A DNA stretch of 64,000 bases from Mycobacterium simulans (GTDB lineage Bacteria > Actinomycetota > Actinomycetes > Mycobacteriales > Mycobacteriaceae), in NCBI RefSeq assembly GCF_900232995.1, contig NZ_OCVX01000003.1, forward strand, positions 2,001,509-2,065,508, in the 5' to 3' direction. The first letter of the stretch is position 1. Every line of letters starts with the position of its first letter. Made by a program: the position numbers and the translations under genes. Shown here one piece after another: positions 36,932 through 45,284 of this stretch. The notes beneath the pieces were generated by a model. That model was given only the letters and a program-made list of their open reading frames with translations. It was not told the DNA's origin and did not search any database.

Positions 36932-38122
36932 ATGGCATTGCTGCCTGATCCTGCGCCGCGGGAACGACAGCACATCCTGATCTCGGTCGACGACCACGTC
37001 ATCGAGCCACCCGACATGTTCACCGGCCGGCTGCCGGCGGCCTTGGCCGAACGGGCGCCGCGGATCGTGGAAACCGATGACGGACGCCAGGTTTGGCGTT
37101 ACGAGGGCCGCGAATACCCCAACGTTGGGCTCAACGCCGTGGTCGGGCGGCCACTCGAGGAATGGAGCATGGAGGCTGCCCGCTTCGACGAGATGCGGCG
37201 CGGCTGCTGGGACATCAACGCCCGGATCGTCGACATGGATCTGGCCGGCATCTGGGCTTCGCTGAACTTCCCGTCTCTGATTGCCGGGTTCGCCGGGACC
37301 GTGTTCTGGAAGAGCGATGACCCGGAGCTGGGGCTGGCGGTGCTGCGCGCCTGGAACGACTGGCATCTCGAGGTGTGGGCCGGCAGTTTTCCCGAGCGGA
37401 TCATTCCGCTGCAGCTGCCGTGGCTGGCCGACCCTCGGCTCGCGGCTGAAGAGGTGCGCCGCAACGCAGCCCGCGGCTTCAAAGCGGTGAGCTTCCCCGA
37501 GCTGCCCGCCCAATGCGGCCTGCCCAGCCTGCACACCGGGGTGTGGGACCCGTTCTTCGCCGCCTGCGAGGAGACCGACACCGTGGTGTGCCTGCACACC
37601 GGGTCCGCCCAGTGGGCGCCAATTCCCGCCCCGGATGCCCCCTTTGAGACGATCACCACGTTGTTTCCGGTGAACGGCCTGGTCGCCTGCGCGGACATGC
37701 TCTGGTCCGGCATTCCGGTGCGCTTCCCCCGACTGAACATCACGCTGGCCGAAGGCGGGCTCGGCTGGGCGGCGATGCTCGGTGATCGGGCCAATTACGT
37801 TCTCGCACACTCCGCTTCGGGCCGCGAGGGCGGGTCTTGGAAGGGCGACCTGCTGCCCAGCGAGGTGCTGCGGCGCAACTTCTGGTTCTGCTCGATCGAC
37901 GACCCGCACGCATTCGGTGCGCTGGACGCGATCGGCGCCGAGCGCATCCTCGTCGAAAGCGACTACCCGCATGCCGACTCCAGCTGGCCCGACACCCAGC
38001 AGGTGGTCGCGCGCAACGTCGCGGGCCTTTCGGCGGAGGACGCCGCTCGGATTACCCACCGCAACGCCGCGATGCTGTTTCGTCACCAGCTGCCGGACAA
38101 CGGATGGCTGGCTAACACGTAG
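36932..38122 (+). CDS. Amidohydrolase-2 family metal-dependent hydrolase/decarboxylase
   Basis: 396-residue TIM-barrel protein of the ACMSD-like amidohydrolase family. It begins ISVDDHVIEPPDMF, the DxHxxE metal segment of this group. Later ligands are in VVCLHTGS and the acidic ESDYPHADSSWP motif. Family members decarboxylate or hydrolyse aromatic and lactone substrates. It is first in a run of four plus-strand genes with tiny gaps. Confidence 0.88.
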   Translation: MALLPDPAPRERQHILISVDDHVIEPPDMFTGRLPAALAERAPRIVETDDGRQVWRYEGREYPNVGLNAVVGRPLEEWSMEAARFDEMRRGCWDINARIVDMDLAGIWASLNFPSLIAGFAGTVFWKSDDPELGLAVLRAWNDWHLEVWAGSFPERIIPLQLPWLADPRLAAEEVRRNAARGFKAVSFPELPAQCGLPSLHTGVWDPFFAACEETDTVVCLHTGSAQWAPIPAPDAPFETITTLFPVNGLVACADMLWSGIPVRFPRLNITLAEGGLGWAAMLGDRANYVLAHSASGREGGSWKGDLLPSEVLRRNFWFCSIDDPHAFGALDAIGAERILVESDYPHADSSWPDTQQVVARNVAGLSAEDAARITHRNAAMLFRHQLPDNGWLANT

Positions 38123-38131
38123 GGGGCTGCC

Positions 38132-39856
38132 ATGCTGGACCTACTCATCCGTGATGCCGAAATTGTCGACGGCACCGGTGCGCCCGCCCGCCGTGGCGAC
38201 GTCGGTGTCAGCCAGCGGCGGATCGTCGCGGTCGGTCACGTCGATGACCCGGCGACGCAGACGGTCGACGCACACGGGCTGACGCTGGCGCCGGGTTTCG
38301 TCGACCTGCACACGCACTACGACGCTCAGCTGTTCTGGGACCCGACCGCGAGTCCGTCGCTGGAGCACGGTGTCACCACCGTCTTCGGCGGCAATTGCGG
38401 CTTCACGCTGGCGCCGGCGGTCGACCAACAGGACTACCTCACCCGGATGCTGGCGCGGGTCGAAGGCATGCCGCTGGACGCGCTGCGGGCCGGTCTGGAC
38501 TGGCAGTGGTCGTCGTTCGGCGACTGGCTGAACCGGTTCGAAGGCCGCATCGCCGTCAACGCCGGCTTCCTGGTGGGCCATTCGGCGGTCCGGCTGGCGG
38601 CGATGGGCAGCGCCGCGGTCGGTGGCGAGGCCACGCCCGAGCAGATCGAGCGGATGGTCGCGGTGCTGCACGAGGCCTTGGACGCGGGCGCGCTGGGGCT
38701 GTCGACGTCGCAGTCACCGACCCATAACGACGGCGCCGGCCACCCGGTGCCGTCGCGCAGCGCGTCACGGCAGGAATTGGTGGCGCTGGCGACCGCCGTC
38801 GGCGACCATCCGGGCACCACGCTCGAGGCGATCATCCCCGGTTGTCTGGCGGGCTTCACCGACGACGAGGTCGCGCTGCTCACCGACCTGTCGCTGGCCG
38901 CCGACCGGCCGCTCAACTGGAACCTGCTGGGTGTGTCGGCCGCGAATCCGGCCGGGCACCAAAAGCAGCTGCGCGCCTCGGAAGTCGCCGCGCAACGCGG
39001 CGCCCGCGTCGTCGCGCTCACGCTGCCGCACGCCATGAAGATCCGGCTCTCGTTCCTGTCCGGGTTCGTGCTCGACGGGCTGCCGGGTTGGCGCGACACC
39101 ATGCACCTGCCGGCGCCCGAACGACTCAAGGCGTTGGCCGACACCGAGGTACGACGACGCCTCGCCGAGGGTGCCGCCTCGAAGGAGGCGGGGATGCTGC
39201 GCGGTCTGGCGCAGTGGGAGCGGCTGAGCCTCGTCGAGACCTTCGCCCCCGAGAACGCTGATGCGACCGGCCGCAGCGTCGGTGACGTCGCCGCCGCGCG
39301 CGGCGGCGCGCCGTTCGACACGCTGCTCGACATCGTCATCGCCGACGAGCTGCGGACCGGACTCAGCCCGCCGCTGGCCGGCGACGAAGCCGCCGACTGG
39401 CGGCTGCGGGCCGACGTGTGGCACCACCCGCATGCCGTGATCGGCGGCTCGGACGCCGGCGCCCACCTCGACATGATGTGCGGCGCGATCTACCCCACGT
39501 CGCTGCTCGGCCACGGTGTCCGCAAGCACAAAGTGGTGACGCTCGAAGAGGCCGTACGGCTGATCACCGACGTGCCGGCCCGCCTCTACGGGCTGACGGA
39601 CCGCGGCCGGATCGCGCCCGGCTGGCACGCCGACTTGGTGTTGTTCGACCCGGCGACCATCGACCACGGGCCCGAGCGCACCCGCTACGACCTGCCCGCC
39701 GGCGCCCCACGGTTGGTCGCCGACGCCCACGGGATCACGTGCGTGTGGGTCGGCGGCGTCGAGGTCTGCCGCGACGGTGTGGCCACCGGGGCAACGCCCG
39801 GCACCGTCCTTCGATCCGGACGAGACACCGAGACGATCCGGGCGGGCGCATCGTGA
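38132..39856 (+). CDS. Amidohydrolase-3 family protein, N-acyl-D-amino acid deacylase-like
   Basis: 574 residues. PGFVDLHTHYDAQ provides the HxH metal ligands, GGNCGFTLAP and the SDAGAHLDMMCG segment are typical of D-aminoacylase/dihydroorotase-like enzymes. The C-terminal RGRIAPGWHADLVLFDP is the usual beta-sandwich ending. The start follows the previous gene by 9 bases, and the stop overlaps the P450 start as GTGA. The substrate is unknown. Confidence 0.88.
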   Translation: MLDLLIRDAEIVDGTGAPARRGDVGVSQRRIVAVGHVDDPATQTVDAHGLTLAPGFVDLHTHYDAQLFWDPTASPSLEHGVTTVFGGNCGFTLAPAVDQQDYLTRMLARVEGMPLDALRAGLDWQWSSFGDWLNRFEGRIAVNAGFLVGHSAVRLAAMGSAAVGGEATPEQIERMVAVLHEALDAGALGLSTSQSPTHNDGAGHPVPSRSASRQELVALATAVGDHPGTTLEAIIPGCLAGFTDDEVALLTDLSLAADRPLNWNLLGVSAANPAGHQKQLRASEVAAQRGARVVALTLPHAMKIRLSFLSGFVLDGLPGWRDTMHLPAPERLKALADTEVRRRLAEGAASKEAGMLRGLAQWERLSLVETFAPENADATGRSVGDVAAARGGAPFDTLLDIVIADELRTGLSPPLAGDEAADWRLRADVWHHPHAVIGGSDAGAHLDMMCGAIYPTSLLGHGVRKHKVVTLEEAVRLITDVPARLYGLTDRGRIAPGWHADLVLFDPATIDHGPERTRYDLPAGAPRLVADAHGITCVWVGGVEVCRDGVATGATPGTVLRSGRDTETIRAGAS

Positions 39857-41040
39857 CCAGCCCGGATATCGGGCTGCTCATGCAGGTCGAGAACGTGCAC
39901 GACCGGCTGCGCGACGCACGCGCGCGCCACCCGGTAATGCTGGGCAACCCATTCACGGAAACCGCTGGACAGACACTGGGCGTGGCTGGGGTGACGGTGC
40001 TCGGATACGACGAGTGCCAGACGGTGCTCACCCATCCGGATACGTTTTCCTCGTCGATCTACGACCGGATCATGGGCCCTGTCATGGGCCGCACCCTGCT
40101 CGAGCTCGAGGGAGCCGAGCACCGGGCCAGCCGTGCCCTGGTGTCGCCGTCGTTCCGGGCCGCGCTGCTCGAGCGCTGGCGCAGCGAGCTGGTGGAGGTG
40201 GTGGTGCATGAGCTCATCGACAGATTCGCGGCGCGTGGGCGAGCCGAGCTGGTTCGCGAGTTCACCTTCGCGTTCCCGGTGCAGGTGATCGCCCGCATGA
40301 TGGGACTGCCGCGCGCGGATTACCCTCGCTTCCAACGACTTTCGATCGAGCTGCTCAACGTGGTTTACGACTGGGATCGTGGGATAGCCGCCTCCGCGTC
40401 GTTGAAGGAGTACTTCGGGGAGGTTCTTGCCGCCCGGCGACGCAACCCACAGGACGATTTGATCAGCACGCTGGCGGAGTCCGAGATCGACGGCGCGCGG
40501 CTGACCGACGACGAGATCTTCGCGTTCCTGCTGCTCATCCTGCCTGCCGGGGTGGAGACGACATACCGGTCCTCGGGCAACCTGCTGGTCGCCCTGCTGT
40601 CCGAGCCGGCGCTACTCGACACGGTGCGAACCAATCGCGGCATGGTCCGCGGTGCCATCGAGGAAGGTTTGCGCTGGGAGCCGCCGATCACCTCGGTGGT
40701 ACGCAGAGCCGTCGTCGACTGCAAGCTCGGGGGCATCGCCATTCCCTCGGGAACGACCGTCAACGTCAGTGTCGCGGCCGCCAACCGCGACCCCCGGCGC
40801 TATCCGGACCCGGACCGCTTCGATCCCAGCCGGAAAAACGTCGCGCACCTGACGTTCGGTGGCGGCCCGCACCTGTGCCTGGGCATGCACCTGGCGCGAA
40901 TGGAAACAACGGTCGCGCTCAACGCGTTGCTCGACCGGTTGCCGGACCTGCGGCTCGACCCAAACGCACCCGCCCCGCGCATCGTCGGCAGGGCGTGCCG
41001 GTCGCCGGCGGCGATACCGGTGGAGTTCACCCCGGGCTAG
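39853..41040 (+). CDS. Cytochrome P450
   Basis: 395 residues from GTG 39853. Heme loop TFGGGPHLCLGMHLAR with Cys342, I-helix PAGVETT (231-237), K-helix E271-G-L-R274. It is different from the P450 at 24.5 kb. GTGA overlap with the deacylase-like gene implies co-translation, so oxidation of the same substrate series is likely. The TAG stop also begins a TAGATT -10-like box for the next gene. Confidence 0.93.
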   Translation: MTSPDIGLLMQVENVHDRLRDARARHPVMLGNPFTETAGQTLGVAGVTVLGYDECQTVLTHPDTFSSSIYDRIMGPVMGRTLLELEGAEHRASRALVSPSFRAALLERWRSELVEVVVHELIDRFAARGRAELVREFTFAFPVQVIARMMGLPRADYPRFQRLSIELLNVVYDWDRGIAASASLKEYFGEVLAARRRNPQDDLISTLAESEIDGARLTDDEIFAFLLLILPAGVETTYRSSGNLLVALLSEPALLDTVRTNRGMVRGAIEEGLRWEPPITSVVRRAVVDCKLGGIAIPSGTTVNVSVAAANRDPRRYPDPDRFDPSRKNVAHLTFGGGPHLCLGMHLARMETTVALNALLDRLPDLRLDPNAPAPRIVGRACRSPAAIPVEFTPG

Positions 41041-41043
41041 ATT
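41038..41043 (+). promoter_or_regulatory. -10-like box overlapping the P450 stop codon
   Basis: TAGATT starts with the P450 stop TAG and ends 8 bases before ATG 41052. It could give the SCO6745-family gene its own leaderless transcript inside the operon. Confidence 0.35.
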
Positions 41044-41051
41044 CTGCAGAC

Positions 41052-41912
41052 ATGCAGCGCACCCCCGACCTGGCCCGCCAGTTCTACGACCGCTTCGAGC
41101 CGATCCATGCCGTGACGTACTTCGCGCCGGAGGCGCGCGCGGCGCTCGAGAACCTCGGTTACCGCGGGTTCTGGATGGGTTACTTCGCCGCGCGGTCCGC
41201 TCCGCTCGGCCAGGTACCCCCGGAGGTCGTGACGGCGATGTTTTACAACTTCGCCCACGGGCGGGTAGCCAAGGCCCTTCCGGCGGCCTGGGAGATCGCC
41301 GAGCCACAGCTGGCGCTGCGGGCCCGGGAAGAATCCGCGGTCGCGGCGCTGCGGCGATACGGTGTCACCGACGACGAAAATGTGTGCACCGCAGCCCAAT
41401 TGGCCGCTCGCGCGGCGCAGCGGGCGCCCCTGGACGGCCGGCCACTGTTCGCCGCCAACCTCGCCCTTCCTTGGCCGTCGGATCCGGCGGCGGCGCTGTG
41501 GCATGCGGCAACTTTGCTGCGTGAGCATCGCGGCGACGGTCACGTGGCGGTCCTTGCTGCCGCGGGTATCTCGGGGCGGGAGTCGAACGTATTGCACGCT
41601 GCGTCCGCAGCCGTGCCGCAGGACTACCTGCGGCGGATCCGTCACTACGACGACGCCGAGTGGCACGCTTGCGAGCAAAGCCTGGCCCGCCGCGGCCTCC
41701 TCGGCGACGACGGATCGCTGACACCCGCCGGACGCCACTTCAAGGATCAGATCGAGAACGTCACCGACACGCTGGCGCTGCATGCGTTCGATGGTCTCGA
41801 CGACGGCGAACTGGAGGCGCTGTTTGATGCTTTGACTTCGGTCGCCCGAATGGTGATTGCGGGCGGTGATCTGCCCGCCACCACACCGATGAGCCTTCGG
41901 CGCGATTTCTAG
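41052..41912 (+). CDS. SCO6745-family protein of unknown function
   Basis: 286-residue helical protein matching the actinobacterial SCO6745 family by overall pattern: an N-terminal YFAPEARAALENLGYRGFWMGYFAARSAPLG stretch read in parts, AMFYNFAHGRVAKALP, and a C-terminal GRHFKDQIENVTD segment that resembles a winged-helix end. No enzymatic motif is evident. The family often lies near lipid or xenobiotic genes. It follows the P450 by 11 bases. Confidence 0.75.
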   Translation: MQRTPDLARQFYDRFEPIHAVTYFAPEARAALENLGYRGFWMGYFAARSAPLGQVPPEVVTAMFYNFAHGRVAKALPAAWEIAEPQLALRAREESAVAALRRYGVTDDENVCTAAQLAARAAQRAPLDGRPLFAANLALPWPSDPAAALWHAATLLREHRGDGHVAVLAAAGISGRESNVLHAASAAVPQDYLRRIRHYDDAEWHACEQSLARRGLLGDDGSLTPAGRHFKDQIENVTDTLALHAFDGLDDGELEALFDALTSVARMVIAGGDLPATTPMSLRRDF

Positions 41913-42370
41913 CCGTGGTACGCGGCTTCGGGCGCCAAAGCACCCTCGTCGTACTCCGTGATCAAGTCCTCCACCACGGTCTGCCACGACTGCCCGTCCA
42001 CGCAGAGGTGGCTGGCGGTAAGCACCAGCCGTTCCGGCGCTCCGGGGAGCAACGACACCGCGAACAGCCTGCCGGTGCGCATGTCGAAAGAGGCGCGTTG
42101 CCGCGCGATCACCTCCGCGACGGCGACCCCCGGGGGTTCCACTGCCCAGGTCCATGAGCCGCCGGGGCGAGCCATCCAGCGGTCACAGCGCGGTTCGAAC
42201 ACGGCGCCAAGGGCGGGGTTGGCTTCGAAGACCGCATCGACTGCGGCGCGGATACTCCCCTGGTCCACACGCGAATCGGCAACCAGAACCTCGGCGTGCG
42301 CCCAATCCTGGATGTCCTGAGGCCGCGGAATCTGCGTGAAAGACCAGTACGACGACGTTTCATCTGCCAC
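41909..42370 (-). CDS. Short condensation-domain-like protein
   Basis: 153 residues from GTG 42370. Its order of motifs follows the N-terminal lobe of CoA-dependent acyltransferase/condensation domains: RAAVDAVFEANPALGAVF, FDMRTGRLFAVSLL, then ASHLCVDGQSW, a variant of HHxxxDG in which the first His is replaced by Ser. The family domain is about 430 residues, so the second lobe is missing. It may be a decayed acyltransferase or a free-standing half domain. It overlaps the previous convergent gene by 4 bases. Confidence 0.6.
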   Translation of the reverse strand: MADETSSYWSFTQIPRPQDIQDWAHAEVLVADSRVDQGSIRAAVDAVFEANPALGAVFEPRCDRWMARPGGSWTWAVEPPGVAVAEVIARQRASFDMRTGRLFAVSLLPGAPERLVLTASHLCVDGQSWQTVVEDLITEYDEGALAPEAAYHG

Positions 42371-42458
42371 TACCCGAGCCTGCGACGTGGGCCTTGGTGG
42401 ATTCTTGGTCGATTCTTGAGACCCGTCACGGTTTGGCGGGCTGTCTCGTCTGACTGGT

Positions 42459-43049
42459 ATGACACAGAAAACCCGAATTGAGCCCCTACCCCCAAAGCGC
42501 GCCGGCCTGCTGACCCGCATCATGTACCGGGTCGCCAAGCGTCGCTTCGGCGAGGTCCCCGAGCCGTTCACCGTCGCGGCGCATCATTCCCGTCTGCTAG
42601 TCGCCAACGCGGTGCACGAGACGCTGCTGCAACGGGCGTCGCGAACGCTGCCCATCAGCGTGCGTGAGCTCGCCGTGTTGTGGACGGCACGCAAGATCGG
42701 CTGCTCCTGGTGCGTGGACTTCGGATCCATGCTGCAACGCCTGGACGGCCTCGACATCGAGCGCTTGAAGGAGATCGACAACTACGCGACATCGCCTCGC
42801 TTCACCGAGGACGAGCGCGCCGCCATTTCCTACGCCGACGCGATGACCACCGACCCGCATACCGTCACCGATGAGCAGGTCGCCGATCTGCGAGCCCGCT
42901 TCGGCGACCCCGGCGTCATCGAACTGACCTACCAAATCGGAGTGGAGAACATGCGGGCCCGGATGTACACCGCGCTCGGCGTCACCGAGCAGGGCTTCAA
43001 CTCCGGTGATGCGTGCCGGGTGCCCTGGCTCGAAGCGGAGAGCCGGTGA
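42459..43049 (+). CDS. Carboxymuconolactone decarboxylase/AhpD-like protein
   Basis: 196 residues. C82-S-W-C85 is the AhpD-type redox CxxC in ARKIGCSWCVDFG, preceded by the family's SVRELAVL segment. Such proteins act as alkylhydroperoxidase partners or as genuine decarboxylases. Its gene is convergent with sigJ and overlaps it by 53 bases. ECF41 sigma factor genes are known to lie beside carboxymuconolactone decarboxylase, oxidoreductase or epimerase genes, so this is the expected target gene of SigJ. Confidence 0.85.
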   Translation: MTQKTRIEPLPPKRAGLLTRIMYRVAKRRFGEVPEPFTVAAHHSRLLVANAVHETLLQRASRTLPISVRELAVLWTARKIGCSWCVDFGSMLQRLDGLDIERLKEIDNYATSPRFTEDERAAISYADAMTTDPHTVTDEQVADLRARFGDPGVIELTYQIGVENMRARMYTALGVTEQGFNSGDACRVPWLEAESR

Positions 43050-43929
43050 ACTTGTCGGGGTTCGCGATATCCCATAGGGCGCAAACCTTTCCGTCGCGCA
43101 CCGTCATCGCGGTGATCCGCGGTGCCATCTGCCGATACCCGTCAACGCCGGGTGAACCTTCGGTGTAGACGCCCAGCTCGCCGTTGACCAGTGCCAGCTG
43201 GCTGACCGTAAAGAACGCCGGGCCATAACGCCGGGCCAAACCGAAGATGAACCGGGCCACCTTGTCGGCCCCGAGGATGACCTGAATTGCGGTGGGCGCC
43301 TTGCCGTTTGAATCGCCGGTAAAGGTCACATCCGGGTGCAACAATGACACCACCGCGTCCAGGTCACCGGCGGCCATGGCGGCCATCAGCTTGCCGACCA
43401 CCTCGTTATGGCTGGGATCCGGTTCTGGGGTCGGCCCCGCGCCTCCCTCTTTCAAGGCCTTGCGGGCCCGCGAGGCAAGCTGCCGCGCGGCGGCCTCGTT
43501 GGTTCCCAATACGTCGGCGACTTCGGCAAACGGCACGGCGAACCCGTCGTGCAGCACGAACGCCACCCGCTGATCGGGGCTAAGTTGCTCCAGCACCACC
43601 ATCGCCGCGAACCGGGCGTCCTCGGCCGCCACCACGGCGGATAGCGGATCGGCAGTGTCGAGAGCGGTGACGACAGGTTCGGGAAGCCAGTTGCCGGTGT
43701 AGGTCTCGCGCCGGTGCGCCGCCGACCGCAACCGGTCCAGGCCAAGGCGGCTCACCACGGTGGTCAGCCAGGCCCGCAGATCCTCGATCACAGCGTCGGC
43801 GCCGTCCCAGCGCAGCCAGGCCTCCTGGACGATGTCTTCGGCATCGGCCACCGTGCCGGTTAGCCGGTAGGCGACCGACATGAGATGTGGCCGCAGCTCC
43901 TCGAATTCGGCGACCTGCGTCGAGGTCAT
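42997..43929 (-). CDS. sigJ: ECF41-type sigma factor SigJ
   Basis: 310 residues. Sigma region 2 is near YRLTGTVADAEDIVQEAWLR and region 4 near LSPDQRVAFVLHDGFAVPFAE. A SnoaL-like C-terminal domain starts at about 180, the mark of ECF41, whose activity is controlled by this fused domain rather than an anti-sigma factor. The linker motif WLPEP (81-85) and the C-terminal NPDK motif near 289, both conserved in ECF41, are present. In M. tuberculosis SigJ (Rv3328c) has been linked to survival under hydrogen peroxide. Confidence 0.93.
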   Translation of the reverse strand: MTSTQVAEFEELRPHLMSVAYRLTGTVADAEDIVQEAWLRWDGADAVIEDLRAWLTTVVSRLGLDRLRSAAHRRETYTGNWLPEPVVTALDTADPLSAVVAAEDARFAAMVVLEQLSPDQRVAFVLHDGFAVPFAEVADVLGTNEAAARQLASRARKALKEGGAGPTPEPDPSHNEVVGKLMAAMAAGDLDAVVSLLHPDVTFTGDSNGKAPTAIQVILGADKVARFIFGLARRYGPAFFTVSQLALVNGELGVYTEGSPGVDGYRQMAPRITAMTVRDGKVCALWDIANPDKFTGSPLRARAPGTHHRS

Positions 43930-43964
43930 GCATCGAGCCTAGCCCGGCTAGGCTCGCGGGCACG

Positions 43965-45284
43965 ATGACTGACAACCTTTGGCTGCATTTCGCCCGGCAC
44001 GGCGCGGGTATCAAGCCGCCAATCATCACTCGCGGTGAGGGTGTGACCATCTTCGACGACCGCGGCAAGAGCTACCTCGACGCGCTGTCCGGGCTGTTCG
44101 TGGTGCAGGTCGGTCACGGCCGTACCGAACTGGCTGAGGCCGCCTCCCGGCAAGCCGGCACGCTGGGGTTCTTTCCGTTGTGGGGATATGCCACCCCGCC
44201 GGCGATCGAGCTCGCCGAACGCCTGGCCCGATATGCGCCCGGCGACCTGAACCGAGTGTTCTTCACCAGCGGCGGCACCGAGGCCGTCGAAACCGCATGG
44301 AAGGTGGCCAAGCAGTACTTCAAGCTCACCGGCAAACCGGGCAAGTACAAGGTCATTTCGCGCGCGACCGCCTACCACGGCACCACCCAGGGCGCGTTGG
44401 CGATCACCGGGCTGCCGATGTTCAAGCAACCGTTCGAGCCGGTGACGCCGGGCGGCTTCCGGGTGCCCAACACGAACTTCTACCGCGCGCCTGCACCGTT
44501 TGATACCGACATCAAGGCCTTTGGGCAGTGGGCCGCCGACCGGATTGCCGAGGCGATCGAGTTCGAAGGGCCCGACACCGTCGCCGCGGTGTTCTTAGAA
44601 CCGGTGCAAAACGCTGGCGGCTCGTATCCGCCGCCCCCCGGGTATTTCGAGCGGGTCCGAGAGATCTGCGACGAGTACGACGTACTGCTGGTTTCCGACG
44701 AGGTGATCTGTGCGTTCGGCCGGATCGGGTCGATGTTCGCCTGTGACGACTTCGGCTACGTGCCCGACATGATCACTTGTGCCAAAGGGTTGACGTCGGG
44801 CTACTCGCCCTTGGGGGCGATGATCGCCAGCGACCGCGTGTTCGATCCATTCAACGACGGCAAAACGATGTTCCGTCACGGCTACACGTTCGGCGGTCAT
44901 CCGGTGTCGGCGGCCGTCGCGCTGGCCAATCTCGACATCTTCGAGCGCGAGGGCCTCAACGATCGAGTCAAACAACACTCCCCCGCGCTGCGGGCCACCC
45001 TGGAGAAGCTGTATGACCTGCCCATCGTTGGCGATGTCCGCGGCGAGGGGTTTTTCTTCGGCATCGAATTGGTCAAGGACCAGACGACCAAGCAGACCTT
45101 CACCGACTACGAACGCGCAAAGCTGCTCGGCCACGTCTCCTCGGCGCTCTTTGAGGCCGGGTTGTATTGCCGCCCCGACGATCGCGGCGATTCGGTCATC
45201 CAGATAGCCCCGCCGTTGATCAGCGGTCAGGCCGAGTTCGACACCATCGAAGCGATCCTGCGCAGCGTGCTCGCCGGCGTGTAA
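43965..45284 (+). CDS. Class III PLP-dependent aminotransferase
   Basis: 439-residue omega-aminotransferase, counterpart of Rv3329. The Lys in TCAKGLTSGYSPLGA forms the PLP aldimine, the phosphate loop is FFTSGGTEAVETA, and LVSDEVICAFGR carries the Asp that binds the pyridine nitrogen. It probably moves amino groups from omega-amino acids or polyamines to pyruvate or 2-oxoglutarate; the donor is unknown. It is divergent from sigJ with 35 bases between, so SigJ control is possible. TAGGCT at 43949-43954 is a possible -10. Confidence 0.93.
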   Translation: MTDNLWLHFARHGAGIKPPIITRGEGVTIFDDRGKSYLDALSGLFVVQVGHGRTELAEAASRQAGTLGFFPLWGYATPPAIELAERLARYAPGDLNRVFFTSGGTEAVETAWKVAKQYFKLTGKPGKYKVISRATAYHGTTQGALAITGLPMFKQPFEPVTPGGFRVPNTNFYRAPAPFDTDIKAFGQWAADRIAEAIEFEGPDTVAAVFLEPVQNAGGSYPPPPGYFERVREICDEYDVLLVSDEVICAFGRIGSMFACDDFGYVPDMITCAKGLTSGYSPLGAMIASDRVFDPFNDGKTMFRHGYTFGGHPVSAAVALANLDIFEREGLNDRVKQHSPALRATLEKLYDLPIVGDVRGEGFFFGIELVKDQTTKQTFTDYERAKLLGHVSSALFEAGLYCRPDDRGDSVIQIAPPLISGQAEFDTIEAILRSVLAGV

